Assembly (NCBI RefSeq): GCF_039539445.1 | Contig: NZ_BAABDD010000014.1 | Span: 62,001 to 126,000 of the forward strand | Direction of reading: 5' to 3' | DNA: 64,000 nucleotides | Source: Salinactinospora qingdaonensis | Lineage (GTDB): Bacteria > Actinomycetota > Actinomycetes > Streptosporangiales > Streptosporangiaceae | Shown here: positions 1 through 9,083 of the stretch, in pieces | Layout: every line of letters begins with the position of its first letter | Position numbering within the stretch: position 1 is the first letter of the stretch | The notes under the pieces: generated by a model | Databases searched by the model: none | The model's input: the letters and a program-made list of their open reading frames with translations, nothing else | What the model was told of the DNA's origin: nothing | Made by a program: the position numbers and the translations under genes

Positions 1-525
1 CCCGCATTGCCGGCTCTCCGCCGTACTCGGCCGTCGTCAATTCTGGCTCCTTCCCGCCTGACCGAAACCTCGCCTCGTGGCTGGCTGTGCTGCGGTTTCG
101 GCTCTCGTTTCCGCGCTCACCGCGGCGCCTTCCAGGGCCTCCAGCGACGCCGCTTCCAGCGATGTTCTCATAACGCACAAGGCATTGCCTGTATATAGGC
201 CGATCGTCCTTGATGGGCGCTGTGATGTCACTAGTCATCCTGACGTCCCATGACCCGTTGCAGGCCCCCCATGATCCGCTCTGACATGGCGTGGCGCATG
301 ATGTGAGAGGCGGGGAAGGATGGAAACCGAACTGTGATCGGTATGGCTTGACGTGGTGAAACTCCTCCCCTACGTTCGCTGAATGAACAAGCGTTCGTAA
401 AACGAACGAGCGGGTCTGCGCGATAGCGATAGCATCCCCGCAGAGGTTGATCAGCCGGCGCCTGTCATCCGCGCCCATCGCCTCGTCCGTTTTTCTCTCA
501 ACACCATCCAATTTTGGAGATCCCG
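1..525. other. Intergenic region upstream of the first ABC importer
   Basis: No convincing gene is seen. Short open frames on both strands lack ribosome sites and family features. The right-hand part holds the inverted repeat listed separately and the ribosome-binding GGAG just before the importer gene, so it is best read as the promoter region of that operon. Confidence 0.5.
372..408. promoter_or_regulatory. Putative operator: inverted repeat CGTTCGT-aaa-ACGAACG
   Basis: A 7-bp perfect inverted repeat (CGTTCGT at 392-398, ACGAACG at 402-408) is separated by AAA. A further half-site-like ACGTTCG lies at 372-378, and GAAC/GTTC partly overlaps the first arm. Such short AT-centred repeats are typical of TetR-family operators, and it lies about 120 bp before the importer operon. 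No TetR gene is in the window, so the regulator is unknown. Confidence 0.4.
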
Positions 526-1503
526 ATGCGTCGAAAGATCTTCGTTCTGGCCAGTGCGCTCGCACTGCTGGCCACGTCCGCATGCGGCGGAAGCAGCGAC
601 AGTGGCGACAGCGGCGGCGACGGCCAGGCGGAGGGCGAGCTCACCGAAGTCACCGTGGGTCTCATCCCCATCGTTGACGTCGCGCCGGTCTACCTCGGCC
701 AAGAGCAGGGCTACTTCGAGGATCACGGGCTCAAGCTCAACATCGAGAACGCCAGCGGCGGCGCCGCCATTGTTCCCGGTGTGGTCAGCGGCAACTTCGA
801 GTTCGGTTTCAGCAACATTACCTCGCTGCTCATCGGCCGACAGGAAGACCTGCCACTGAAGGTCGTCAGCAACGGCGTGACCAGCACCGGCGAGCAGGGC
901 GCCGACTTCGGCGGCATCGTCGTTCCCGAAGGCAGCCCCGTGACCGACGCCTCCGGTCTGGCCGGCAAGAAGGTCGCCGTGAACACGCTGCAAAACATCG
1001 GCGACACCACGGTGCGCAACTCGGTGCGCGTGGCCGGCGGCGACCCCGACGAGATCAAGTTCGTCGAGCTGCCCTTCCCCGAGATGCCCGCCGCCCTTGA
1101 GAACGGCCAGGTCGACGGCGCGTGGCTGGTCGAGCCCTTCCTCAGCCAGTCGCTCAACAACGGCGCCACCGAGGTCGCCTCCAACTTCGTCGACGCCTCG
1201 CCGAGCCTCTCGGTCGCGCAGTACTTCACCTCCGAGCAACTGGCCAACGAGGACCCCGAGCTGGTGGAGTCCTTCCGCACCGCCATGCACGAGTCCATGG
1301 CCTACGCTGACGCCAACCCCGAGGACGTGCGGCGCGTTCTGACCAACTACACCGAGATCGACCAGAACCTTATCGAGCAGATCCGGTTGCCCCACTTCCC
1401 GCCGGAAGTCAACCGCGAATCGGTGCAAACCATCGCTGATCTCATGGTCGAGGACGGTCTCGTCGACAGCCAGCCCGACCTCGAAGCCCTGTACTACGAG
1501 TGA
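526..1503 (+). CDS. ABC transporter substrate-binding lipoprotein (NMT1/SsuA-like)
   Basis: Periplasmic-type binding protein of a nitrate/sulfonate/thiamine-precursor-like (NMT1/THI5) ABC importer, 325 residues. A basic N-terminus (MRRK), a hydrophobic segment and Cys20 after Thr-Ser-Ala form a lipoprotein signal, followed by a Gly/Ser/Asp linker. The mature part starts with the usual strand VTVGLIPIVDVAPVYLG and has the family pattern of a GVVSGNFEFGF region then LENGQVDGAWLVEPF. The ATG at 526 is preferred to an in-frame TTG at 514 because GGAG lies just before it. It heads an operon with two permeases, an ATPase and an aldehyde dehydrogenase, so the ligand may be aromatic or converted to an aldehyde. 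The exact ligand cannot be read from sequence. Confidence 0.85.
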   Translation: MRRKIFVLASALALLATSACGGSSDSGDSGGDGQAEGELTEVTVGLIPIVDVAPVYLGQEQGYFEDHGLKLNIENASGGAAIVPGVVSGNFEFGFSNITSLLIGRQEDLPLKVVSNGVTSTGEQGADFGGIVVPEGSPVTDASGLAGKKVAVNTLQNIGDTTVRNSVRVAGGDPDEIKFVELPFPEMPAALENGQVDGAWLVEPFLSQSLNNGATEVASNFVDASPSLSVAQYFTSEQLANEDPELVESFRTAMHESMAYADANPEDVRRVLTNYTEIDQNLIEQIRLPHFPPEVNRESVQTIADLMVEDGLVDSQPDLEALYYE

Positions 1504-2381
1504 GCACCATGACCAAGAGTGCCGCGACACCAGCGGCGCCCGCGGCGGCCGACCGGCGGAAAACCTCCCGCCGGTCGGCCGCGCGCCCGCGGCGCGTCGC
1601 CACCCCCACCAAGCTCGTTAACGCCGTACTGGGCCTCATCGGCATCGTCTTGTTCCTCGGCCTGTGGGAGGCGGTCCCGCGGCTGGGCTTGGTCCAGGCG
1701 CGCTACCTGCCGCCGGCCTCCGAAGTCCTGACCGAGCTGGCCGCCCGCATGGCCACTCCCACGTTTTGGACCGCGCTGCTCGACACCCTCCTGGGGTGGG
1801 GGCTGGGCTTGGGCATCGCTTTTCTGGCCGCGGTCATCCTCGGCTTCCTCATCGGCTCGGTGCCCGCGCTGCGCGCACTGACCTCCTCCACCGTCGAGTT
1901 CCTGCGCCCCATCCCGTCCGTGGCGCTGATCCCGCTCGCCGTGCTGCTGTGGGCCACCGACATCCGCTCCACCCTGCTGCTGGTCGTCTACGCCGCGTTC
2001 TGGCAGATCTACATCCAGGTCCTCTACGGCGTCGCCGACATCGACCCCGTGGCGGAGCAGACCGCGCGGTCGTTCGGGATGGGCAAGCTGGCCCGCATGC
2101 GCCACATCACCTGGCCCTCGGCCCTGCCCTACGTGCTGACCGGCCTGCGCCTGGGCGCGGCCGTCGCATTGATCCTGGCCATCACCTCCCAGTTGATCAT
2201 CGGCACGCCCGGCCTCGGCAAAGAGATCGCCGTCGCCCAAGCCAGCGGCGCCCCAGCCGTCGTCTACGCCCTCATCATCGCCACCGGTGCCCTCGGCGTC
2301 ATCGTCAACGTCGGCGTGCGCGCCCTGGAACGGCGCGTTCTGCACTGGCACACCTCGGTCCGTGGGGAGGCCGCCGTATGA
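1500..2381 (+). CDS. ABC transporter permease (SsuC/TauC-like), first subunit
   Basis: Inner-membrane permease of about 293 residues. After an Ala/Arg-rich cytoplasmic N-terminus it has about six hydrophobic segments and the binding-protein-dependent transport signature around 'EQTARSFGMGKLARMRHITWP' (EAA loop), the contact site for the ATPase. The GTG at 1500 overlaps the binding-protein stop as GTGA; an in-frame ATG at 1509 is equally possible. The next permease overlaps it by ATGA. The two permeases are distinct sequences, so the channel is probably a heterodimer, which differs from the usual single permease of SsuABC or TauABC. Confidence 0.85.
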   Translation: MSTMTKSAATPAAPAAADRRKTSRRSAARPRRVATPTKLVNAVLGLIGIVLFLGLWEAVPRLGLVQARYLPPASEVLTELAARMATPTFWTALLDTLLGWGLGLGIAFLAAVILGFLIGSVPALRALTSSTVEFLRPIPSVALIPLAVLLWATDIRSTLLLVVYAAFWQIYIQVLYGVADIDPVAEQTARSFGMGKLARMRHITWPSALPYVLTGLRLGAAVALILAITSQLIIGTPGLGKEIAVAQASGAPAVVYALIIATGALGVIVNVGVRALERRVLHWHTSVRGEAAV

Positions 2382-3229
2382 GCCACGCAGCCACCCAGCA
2401 GCAGCCAGCCACCACAACACCACCGCAGCGCCGCTCTCCCGTGGCCGCCATGCTGCGCCGCGCCGGCCTGCGCCTTGTCTATCTGCTGGGACTGCCCGTC
2501 GCGCTGATTTTGGTGTGGTGGTGGGCCAGCGCCTCCAGCGGCCTGTACTACCTGCCCGCCCCCGACGTCATCGCCACCACCTTCGGCGAGGTGTGGTTCT
2601 CCGAGCGCTTCGCCCAGGACGCCCTGCCCAGCATCGGCCGGCTGCTGGCCGGCTTCGCCCTGGCCGCCGTCCTCGGCGTGGGCGTGGGCATCGCGCTGGG
2701 CCTGTCGCGCAGCCTGCGCGCGCTGACCGAGCCCGTCTTGGAGTTCCTACGCGCTATCCCACCGCCGGTGCTGGTGCCGCTGCTGATCCTGCTCGTGGGC
2801 GTCACCACCTCCATGAAGCTGCTGGTGATCGTCTCCGGCTGTATCTGGCCGATCCTGCTCAACACCGTCGAAGGTGTGCGCGCCGTCGACCCGGTACTGT
2901 CCGACACCTGCCGCTGCTACGGCGTGCGCGGCCCGCGCCGCCTCGTCACGCTCGTGCTGCGCTCGGCCAGCCCCCAAATCATGGCCGGCCTGCGTCAAGC
3001 GCTGTCCATCGCCATCATCCTCATGGTCATCAGCGAGATGTTCGCCAGCTCCAGCGGACTGGGCTTCACCATCGTGCAGTTCCAGCGCAGCTTCGCCATC
3101 CCCGAGATGTGGTCGGGCATCGTGCTGCTGGGCCTGCTCGGCTTCACACTCTCGGTACTGTTCCAGCTCGTCGAGCGCCGAGTGCTGGGCTGGTACCTGG
3201 GCCTGCGCGCGGCCACGAAGGGAGAGTGA
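2378..3229 (+). CDS. ABC transporter permease (SsuC/TauC-like), second subunit
   Basis: Second permease of the same importer, 283 residues, beginning at the ATG that overlaps the previous stop codon. A polar N-terminus rich in Gln/Thr/Pro is followed by about six membrane segments. The EAA-like loop reads SDTCRCYGVRGPRR, with the usual Gly and a following Pro-Arg. The open frame extends far upstream, but that part is a shadow of the first permease. The tight overlaps imply translational coupling and one-to-one production of the two subunits. Confidence 0.85.
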   Translation: MSHAATQQQPATTTPPQRRSPVAAMLRRAGLRLVYLLGLPVALILVWWWASASSGLYYLPAPDVIATTFGEVWFSERFAQDALPSIGRLLAGFALAAVLGVGVGIALGLSRSLRALTEPVLEFLRAIPPPVLVPLLILLVGVTTSMKLLVIVSGCIWPILLNTVEGVRAVDPVLSDTCRCYGVRGPRRLVTLVLRSASPQIMAGLRQALSIAIILMVISEMFASSSGLGFTIVQFQRSFAIPEMWSGIVLLGLLGFTLSVLFQLVERRVLGWYLGLRAATKGE

Positions 3230-3273
3230 GCCCCTTGACCACGCCCACCACGACCCACAACGGGAGGTCGCCG

Positions 3274-4062
3274 ATGCTCGACGTCAGCGCGATGCAAAAG
3301 ATCTACCAGGGCGAGGGCCGCTCGGTCGAGGCCGTCCGCGACCTCACCTTCCGCCTCGACGAAGGTGAACTCGCCTGCCTCGTCGGCCCCTCGGGCTGCG
3401 GCAAGACCACACTGCTCAAGTGCGTGGCCGGCCTACTGCAACCCACCTCCGGCCGCGTCTCGCTGGCCGGGCGCCCCGTCACCGGACCCCCGCCCGACAT
3501 GGCGGTGGTCTTCCAGGAGTACGGCCGTAGCCTGTTCCCCTGGCTCACCGTCCAGGGCAACATCGAACTGCCGCTCAAGCAGAAGAAGCTGCCCAAGCAG
3601 CAGCGCCGCGAACTGATCGACGAGGCTCTGGCCGCGGTCAGCCTCTCCGAATTCGCCAAGTCCTACCCCTGGCAACTCTCCGGCGGTATGCAGCAGCGCG
3701 TGGCCATCGCCCGCGCCATCGCCTACCAGCCGCGGGTGCTGCTCATGGACGAGCCTTTCGCCGCCGTCGACGCCCAAACCCGCGCCGACCTGGAGGATCT
3801 GATCCGCTCGCTGTGGAAGCGGTTCCAGATGACGATCCTGTTCGTCACCCACGACATCGACGAGGCGGTCTACCTGGGCCAGCGCGTGCTCGTGCTGTCG
3901 TCCTCTCCCACGGTCATCCAAGACGACATCCCCGTGGACCTGCCCGACGAGCGCGACCAGCTCACCACCCGCGGCGCCGGCCGCTTCACCGAGCTGCGCG
4001 CCAAGGTCTACGAGGAGATCCAAAACGCCAAGCGCGGCCCGGTCAGCGCCCAGAAGCTGTGA
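3274..4062 (+). CDS. ABC transporter ATP-binding protein (SsuB/TauB-like)
   Basis: ATPase that drives the importer, 262 residues. It shows Walker A GPSGCGKTT (38-46), Q-loop Gln81, signature LSGGMQQR (135-142), Walker B VLLMDE (155-160) and the H-loop His193 in VTHD. The ATG at 3274 has GGGAGG six bases upstream and gives the length usual for this family. In-frame GTG (3226) and TTG (3235) starts would add a Thr-rich tail of no known use. The open frame reaches back through the permease gene but only this part is coding. Confidence 0.9.
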   Translation: MLDVSAMQKIYQGEGRSVEAVRDLTFRLDEGELACLVGPSGCGKTTLLKCVAGLLQPTSGRVSLAGRPVTGPPPDMAVVFQEYGRSLFPWLTVQGNIELPLKQKKLPKQQRRELIDEALAAVSLSEFAKSYPWQLSGGMQQRVAIARAIAYQPRVLLMDEPFAAVDAQTRADLEDLIRSLWKRFQMTILFVTHDIDEAVYLGQRVLVLSSSPTVIQDDIPVDLPDERDQLTTRGAGRFTELRAKVYEEIQNAKRGPVSAQKL

Positions 4063-4144
4063 CCCGAGTCCCCGGGGGCGGCGGGTGTCGCCGCCGGGGG
4101 GTGGAGGCAGCCGCGCAGTTCGCCGTCAGTGCAAAGGAGCACCC

Positions 4145-5605
4145 ATGAGCATGTTCGACAGCAACGTCTGGTCGGGCCAAATCTTCACCGGCCGGTGGCA
4201 GGCGGCCCAGGGCGGTGATGCCCCCGTCGTGGCTCCGGCCACGGGAGCCGAGGTCGCCCGGATCGGCTCCGCCAACGAGGCCGACGTCGCCGCCTCCGCC
4301 ACGGCCGCCGCGCGGGCGCAACGCGACTGGGCCGCGGCCTCCTTCGAGGAGCGCGCCGCGGTGCTGCGCCGCGCCGGGGCGCTGTTCGAGGAGCGCGCCG
4401 CGGAGATCAGCGCGTGGCTCGTCCGCGAGGCCGGCTCCGCTGCGGGCAAGGCCGCCTTCGAGAACCACCTCGCGGCCACCGAGTCCTACGAGTCGGCGGC
4501 GCTGGCCTCCCAACCGATTGGGGAGGTGCTGCGCACCGCCAAGCCCCGGCTGAGCCTGGCCCGCCGGGTGCCGGCGGGGGTGGTCGGGGTGATCGCCCCG
4601 TTCAACTTCCCACTGATCCTGGGTATGCGCTCGGTGGCTCCCGCCCTGGCGCTGGGCAACGCGGTGGTGCTCAAGCCCGACCCGCGCACCGCGGTCTCCG
4701 GCGGCGCCGTCATCGCCGAGATCTTCCGCGAGGCCGGCCTGCCCGAAGGGGTGCTGCACGTGCTGCCCGGCGGCGGCGAGGCGGGCGCGGCCCTGGTCGC
4801 CGACCCGCACGTGCGCGTCATCAGCTTCACCGGCTCCACTGCCGCCGGCCGCAAGGTCGGCGAGGCCGCGGGGCGCCACCTCAAGCGTGCGCACTTGGAG
4901 TTGGGCGGTAATTCGCCGCTGATCGTGCTCGACGATGTCGATGTCGAGCACGCGGTCTCGGTGGGGGCGTGGGGGTCGTTTCTGCACCAGGGCCAGATCT
5001 GCATGACCACCGGTCGCCACCTGGTGCACTCCTCGATCGCTGACGAGTACGTGGAGCGGCTGGCAGCCAAGGCCGAAGGGTTGCCCGTGGGCGATCCCGA
5101 GGCCGGGGAGGTCGCGTTGGGACCAATCATCGACGCCGGTCAACGTGACTCGGTACACTCGCTGGTTACCCGCAGCTCGCAGGCGGGTGCGCGGGTTGCC
5201 GCCGGTGGCACCTACGAGGGGCTGTTCTACCGGCCGACCGTGCTCGCCGACGTCACCGAGACCACGCCGGCTTTCGCCGAGGAGGTGTTCGGCCCGGTGG
5301 CGCCGGTGATCCGGTTTGACTCCGCAGAAGAGGCGGCCAATATCGCATCTGCCAGCGACTACGGCCTCTCCCTTGGTATACTCACCAGTAACCCGATGCG
5401 CGGTTACGAGTTGGCCGACCGCATCCCCGCTGGACTCGTCCACATCAACGACCAGACGGTCGACGACGAGGCGGTGGCTCCCTTCGGGGGTGTGGGCGCC
5501 TCTGGCACCGGTAGCCGTTTCGGGGGCACAACAGCCAATATCGAGGCGTTCACCGAGACCCAATGGGTCACGATGCGCGCCGACGTCGCCCGCTACCCGT
5601 TCTAG
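4145..5605 (+). CDS. Aldehyde dehydrogenase, benzaldehyde-dehydrogenase-like
   Basis: NAD(P)-dependent aldehyde dehydrogenase, 486 residues, oxidising an aldehyde to the acid. Catalytic residues are visible: Asn154 in FNFP, Glu252 in LELGG and Cys286 in GQICM. The GQICMTTGR form of the active site and the short N-terminus resemble benzaldehyde and vanillin dehydrogenases (XylC/Vdh type); this assignment is by recollection of the family. The start is supported by AAAGGAG at 4133-4139. It follows the ATPase by about 80 bp and is the last gene before a strong terminator, so it is likely co-transcribed with the importer and may act on the imported compound or its product. Confidence 0.85.
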   Translation: MSMFDSNVWSGQIFTGRWQAAQGGDAPVVAPATGAEVARIGSANEADVAASATAAARAQRDWAAASFEERAAVLRRAGALFEERAAEISAWLVREAGSAAGKAAFENHLAATESYESAALASQPIGEVLRTAKPRLSLARRVPAGVVGVIAPFNFPLILGMRSVAPALALGNAVVLKPDPRTAVSGGAVIAEIFREAGLPEGVLHVLPGGGEAGAALVADPHVRVISFTGSTAAGRKVGEAAGRHLKRAHLELGGNSPLIVLDDVDVEHAVSVGAWGSFLHQGQICMTTGRHLVHSSIADEYVERLAAKAEGLPVGDPEAGEVALGPIIDAGQRDSVHSLVTRSSQAGARVAAGGTYEGLFYRPTVLADVTETTPAFAEEVFGPVAPVIRFDSAEEAANIASASDYGLSLGILTSNPMRGYELADRIPAGLVHINDQTVDDEAVAPFGGVGASGTGSRFGGTTANIEAFTETQWVTMRADVARYPF

Positions 5606-5667
5606 GGGGCAAGCGACCATCGGGTTCGGACGCCGACCGGTTCGAGCCGCTCCCCACATCCCCCACA

Positions 5668-5712
5668 CGCCGGCCCCGCCTTCCCCTCCCAGGTGGGGCC
5701 GGCGCTTTTTTC
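5668..5712 (+). terminator. Rho-independent terminator
   Basis: A 13-bp stem with one mismatch (CGCCGGCCCCGCC at 5668-5680, GGTGGGGCCGGCG at 5692-5704) encloses an 11-base loop and is followed by CTTTTTTC. It ends the importer/ALDH operon. Confidence 0.85.
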
Positions 5713-5743
5713 GCCGCCCATCCCCTGAAAGGGGAGCAGTGCT

Positions 5744-5989
5744 CTACCTGAGCCCGAACTCCCCACCGCGCACCGCAGCGGTGAAGGCGGTCCAGGCGTG
5801 GTGGGGGGAGACGATGGTGGTGCTGTGGGGGTGGTGGCTGTGGCGCATGGCGATCCGGCCGGTGCCGTCGTTGAGGGGACCGGCTTCCACGCAACTACCG
5901 CCGCCGTTGTCGCTGTAGGTGCTGATGTGCCAGGCGACGTTTGCGAGTTCGTCGGGGGAGAGGTGTTGGAGCGTCGGTTCCGTGTTCAC
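5744..5989 (-). CDS. DUF397 protein
   Basis: Small protein of 81 residues of the DUF397 family: a WHISTYSDNGGGSCVEAG core, then a strand with IAMRHSHHPHS and a C-terminal WTAFTAAVRGGEF typical of the family. DUF397 proteins almost always follow an XRE-DUF5753 gene in actinomycetes and are thought to work with it (WhiJ/BldB-type systems). The GTG at 5989 overlaps the stop of the XRE gene (GTGA) and has GAGGAG upstream, which fixes the start despite a longer open frame. Confidence 0.85.
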   Translation of the reverse strand: MNTEPTLQHLSPDELANVAWHISTYSDNGGGSCVEAGPLNDGTGRIAMRHSHHPHSTTIVSPHHAWTAFTAAVRGGEFGLR

Positions 5990-6846
5990 TGGTACTCCTC
6001 GATGAGCGTCGAGACGAACTCGACGGACTCCTCTGTATTCAGGGACTCGTCCCACAACCGATCGTACTTTTCGATGATTCGCTCCGTATCGGGAGATTCG
6101 ATGTAAATACCTCCTTTGGGGCTCTCTGCATAAGCGACCTCGGGATAGGGCTCCGCCATCGTGAACAGGCTGAAACGGCCCGTCGGGCTGGCATGCGCTC
6201 CCAATGAGAACGGCAGTACGCGCAGTTCGATGATCGAGCGGCCGACGAGGTCGAGCAGGTGTCGCAGTTGTCCCGAGAGCACTCGCGTGCCTCCCACCCG
6301 ACGTCGCAGGACTGCCTCATCCAGGACGATCCTTACCCTGGGCGGCGTTTCCTTCTGGAATAAATTCTGCCTGGTCATTCGCAGTTCAATCCAGCGGTCA
6401 ACCTGGTCGCGAGTGGCATCGGGATCAGCCGCGAGTATTACGGCTCGCGCGTACGCCTCGGTCTGCACGATGCCGGGGACCACGGTGTTCTCGAACAGCC
6501 GTTGCTCAGTCGCTTGTTCTTCGAGCCAGACGAAGTCGATGAACCAGTCGGCGACCTCGCCGGTGTACCCCTCCCACCAGCCGGTTTGCCACACGTCGTC
6601 GGCGATCTTGAGAAGGTCGGCCCTCCGTTTCGCCTCGTTGACCCCGTACAGGTCAAGGAGAGCAACCACTTCGGAGCGGCGAATCGGATAGATGCCGCTC
6701 TCGAACCGGCTCACCGTCCCTGAACTGCGCTGGAGGTAGTCGCCCACCTCCTCCACTTTCATGCCGCTCTCGTCGCGCAACTCACGCAGCCGCTGCCCGA
6801 GCCAGCGACCGCGCAGGGTCACCCTTTTGGGGCGTCCGATCGCCAT
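5986..6846 (-). CDS. XRE-family regulator with DUF5753 domain
   Basis: DNA-binding regulator of 286 residues. Residues near 15-70 form the helix-turn-helix (LRELRDESGMKVEEVGDYLQ with SSGTVSRFESG as recognition part); the rest is the DUF5753 domain, with the usual ATEQRLFENTVVPGIVQTEA and VLDEAVLRRRVGG segments. The ATG at 6846 has GGAGGGA upstream and begins MAIGRPKR, a common N-terminus in this family. It is divergent from the small gene at 7063 and translationally coupled to the DUF397 gene. Members often control development or secondary metabolism; a target cannot be read here. Confidence 0.88.
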   Translation of the reverse strand: MAIGRPKRVTLRGRWLGQRLRELRDESGMKVEEVGDYLQRSSGTVSRFESGIYPIRRSEVVALLDLYGVNEAKRRADLLKIADDVWQTGWWEGYTGEVADWFIDFVWLEEQATEQRLFENTVVPGIVQTEAYARAVILAADPDATRDQVDRWIELRMTRQNLFQKETPPRVRIVLDEAVLRRRVGGTRVLSGQLRHLLDLVGRSIIELRVLPFSLGAHASPTGRFSLFTMAEPYPEVAYAESPKGGIYIESPDTERIIEKYDRLWDESLNTEESVEFVSTLIEEYQ

Positions 6847-7062
6847 GGGGATGCTCCCTCCAGAAGTTCTCCACAATCTTTCTCATAAAGAATTGTGTGA
6901 GCAATGGCTGTGTCGTACCGTAGCAAAGAGTGGGAGCTTGATCACAGCAAGTTTCCGAGAGGTGTGCAACTCATACCGATAGCACCACCCGCCAGAGCGG
7001 GCCGGGCGGAGAGAAGCTGCCAACGACTTCCGCCCGGACCGGGGAACCGAGGAAGGATTCGT

Positions 7063-7323
7063 ATGGATCGTCCCAGTCTCGATTCGACTTCTGTCTACCA
7101 CGACTCCGCCGAGGATGAGGGGGCCGTCCCCGAGGGTCGGGTGCGAGCGTTCTATCTCGACGTCTACGACGACGATCGCGACGACTACGTGCACGCCTGG
7201 TTCGGTGCCGTGCTCTCCGACGGCAGCGGTATCGCCCGCGGTATGGACGGCACGGGCCTGTACTCCTTCATCGACATCGAACGCTTCGCCGACCGGCAAG
7301 ACGGGGAAATCGTCTGGTTCTGA
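7063..7323 (+). CDS. Small acidic protein of unknown function
   Basis: Protein of 86 residues, rich in Asp (DVYDDDRDDYVHAWFGAV). No family was recognised. The ATG at 7063 has GAGGAAGG at a good distance; the frame stays open upstream to 6904, so a longer form cannot be excluded. It is divergent from the XRE regulator and precedes an unrelated esterase gene. Soluble, with no signal peptide or membrane segment seen. Confidence 0.6.
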   Translation: MDRPSLDSTSVYHDSAEDEGAVPEGRVRAFYLDVYDDDRDDYVHAWFGAVLSDGSGIARGMDGTGLYSFIDIERFADRQDGEIVWF

Positions 7324-7576
7324 GACTTCCCCCTGCCCCCCCGACCGCGTGGGGTGGGGCCAGCAAGCATGGCCCTACCCCATACCGGCGGAAACGCCGC
7401 TGTTTAGTTGTCCCTTCGAGACCGGTAACAGCAGGTCATCGGCATAACGTGTGATATCGGTCTAAATCGCCATAGTGCTGGTTACCGTGCGGTGTCGGGC
7501 GGGAATACGGCAGCGAGGTTCAGTGCCCCGAGTGCCCTGGTGTGGGGCGCTGGACCGGGCGAGTGGAAGGGGGCGT

Positions 7577-8818
7577 ATGGCTCAGTCACCATCGGCCCCG
7601 GTAGGGGAGGGGCAGGACGCTCCGGCGGGGCCTACCGGCGTATCGTGGGTGCGCGTGGCGCTGGCGATCCTACGGTGGGGCGCGGTCCTCGTCGCGCTGC
7701 TGCTGTTGGCTGAGGCCATCTCGGCCCTCCTGCCGATCCTGGTGCCCACCATGGCGCCCGAGTCGGCGGTGTTCGACATCCACACCTACCGCCGCGACCT
7801 CTACGTTCTCCCGTTTCCGCTGCTCGCCGCCGGTGCCGCCCTCCTCGCCGGGCGGCTGGGCGCGCGGCGCACCTCCTTCGCCGTCGTCACCCTCGCCGGC
7901 GCTACCGCGCTGGTCGCCCTCGTGCCCACCGTGGCGGTCGGGCGCGAGGCCGGACGCCACGAGGTCGGGCTCTCCCTGCACAGCTACTTCGCCCCTGCCC
8001 CCGACCCGGCTCCCCCCACGACGACCGTCGACTACGTCGAGGTCGAGGGCCACTCGCTCGCGCTGGACGTCCACCGGCCCGCCACGGCCACCGACAAGCG
8101 CACCCCCGCCGTGGTCCGCGTCCACGGCGGCGGGTGGGTCGCCGGCTCCCGAGGACAGACCGCGCACTGGAACCGCTGGCTCACCCAACGCGGCTACACC
8201 GTCTTCGACATCGACTACCGGCTCGCCCCGCCCGCCCGGTGGCGCGACGCCCCCGGCGACGTCACGTGCGCCGTGGGCTGGGTCAAGGAGCACGCCGCCG
8301 ACTACGGCATCGACCCGGGGCGTGTGGTGCTCTCGGGCTCCTCGGCCGGCGGGCACCTGGCGCTGATGGCCGCCTACGACGAGGACGGCGTGGCGCCCAG
8401 TTGCGACGTCGCCGACACCTCGGTGAAGGCGGTCATGGCGTTCTACCCGGTGACCGACATCGGCCAGTGGTGGGACTACACCCCGCCCAAGGGCGGCGAC
8501 GGCTACCGGCCCCTCATCCGCGCCTACACCGGCGGCTCGCCGAGCGAGGTTCCCCAGGCCCACGAACTGAGCTCGCCCACCCACTACGCCCGCCCCGGGC
8601 TGCCGCCCACCCTGCTGCTGCACGGGCGCCGCGACCACACAGTGCCGCACGACCAGTCATCGACCCTAGTCACCGCCCTTCAGCGGGCCGGTACCCCCGT
8701 CACGCTGGTCAGCATCCCCTACGCTGGCCACGTCTTCGACGCGCGCCCGGGCTCGTGGGGCGCCCAGCTCAGCCGTGGCGCCGTCAGCGCCTTCCTGCGC
8801 GCCCACGTCCCGGCGTAG
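7577..8818 (+). CDS. Membrane-anchored alpha/beta hydrolase (esterase/lipase)
   Basis: Protein of 413 residues: about three hydrophobic segments in residues 25-125, then an alpha/beta hydrolase of the hormone-sensitive-lipase type. HGGG at 183-186 forms the oxyanion hole, Ser256 sits in GSSAGG, Asp353 in GRRDH and His385 in AGHVF, so the triad is complete. It probably hydrolyses small esters at the outer membrane face. The ATG at 7577 is preceded by GGAAGGGGG. The frame is open further upstream without a ribosome site. A dispersed hairpin element starts directly behind its stop. Confidence 0.85.
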   Translation: MAQSPSAPVGEGQDAPAGPTGVSWVRVALAILRWGAVLVALLLLAEAISALLPILVPTMAPESAVFDIHTYRRDLYVLPFPLLAAGAALLAGRLGARRTSFAVVTLAGATALVALVPTVAVGREAGRHEVGLSLHSYFAPAPDPAPPTTTVDYVEVEGHSLALDVHRPATATDKRTPAVVRVHGGGWVAGSRGQTAHWNRWLTQRGYTVFDIDYRLAPPARWRDAPGDVTCAVGWVKEHAADYGIDPGRVVLSGSSAGGHLALMAAYDEDGVAPSCDVADTSVKAVMAFYPVTDIGQWWDYTPPKGGDGYRPLIRAYTGGSPSEVPQAHELSSPTHYARPGLPPTLLLHGRRDHTVPHDQSSTLVTALQRAGTPVTLVSIPYAGHVFDARPGSWGAQLSRGAVSAFLRAHVPA

Positions 8819-8905
8819 ATTCTGCTTTTCGGACGGCTGGGGCGGGGGTGCGGAGGTTCGCCGTTCGCTCGTACCTCGACCGCTTCGCGATCTCGGCAGC
8901 CTCGG
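8819..8905 (+). repeat. Dispersed hairpin element, copy A
   Basis: It begins directly behind the esterase stop with ATTCTGCTTTTCGGACGG, which matches the terminal arm of the complete copy at 18231. The core at 8864-8900 reads TTCGCTCGTACCTCGACCGC followed by TTCGCGATCTCGGCAGC. The core folds as a short hairpin with a GAA loop on the minus strand. The rest of the gap to 9083 shows G/T-rich sequence and nothing recognised. Confidence 0.7.
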
Positions 8906-9083
8906 GTGGTGGCTGGGGTGGTGTGGTCTTGAGCGCTCTATCCTCGGGGTGGTGGCTCGGGTGGTGCTGTTACGAGCGCCATGACCATGACGAAATGTGT
9001 CCGCTCGGCGATTCTGGGGCGCGAGAACCGCCGAACGGACATGCCTCGTGACGATCATGAACGCCCATGGGATGCCGGAGGCC

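Noticed and set aside
4043..5668. A 541-codon minus-strand frame opposite the first ALDH
   Set aside because: Shadow frame; the ALDH catalytic residues and a ribosome site are on the plus strand.
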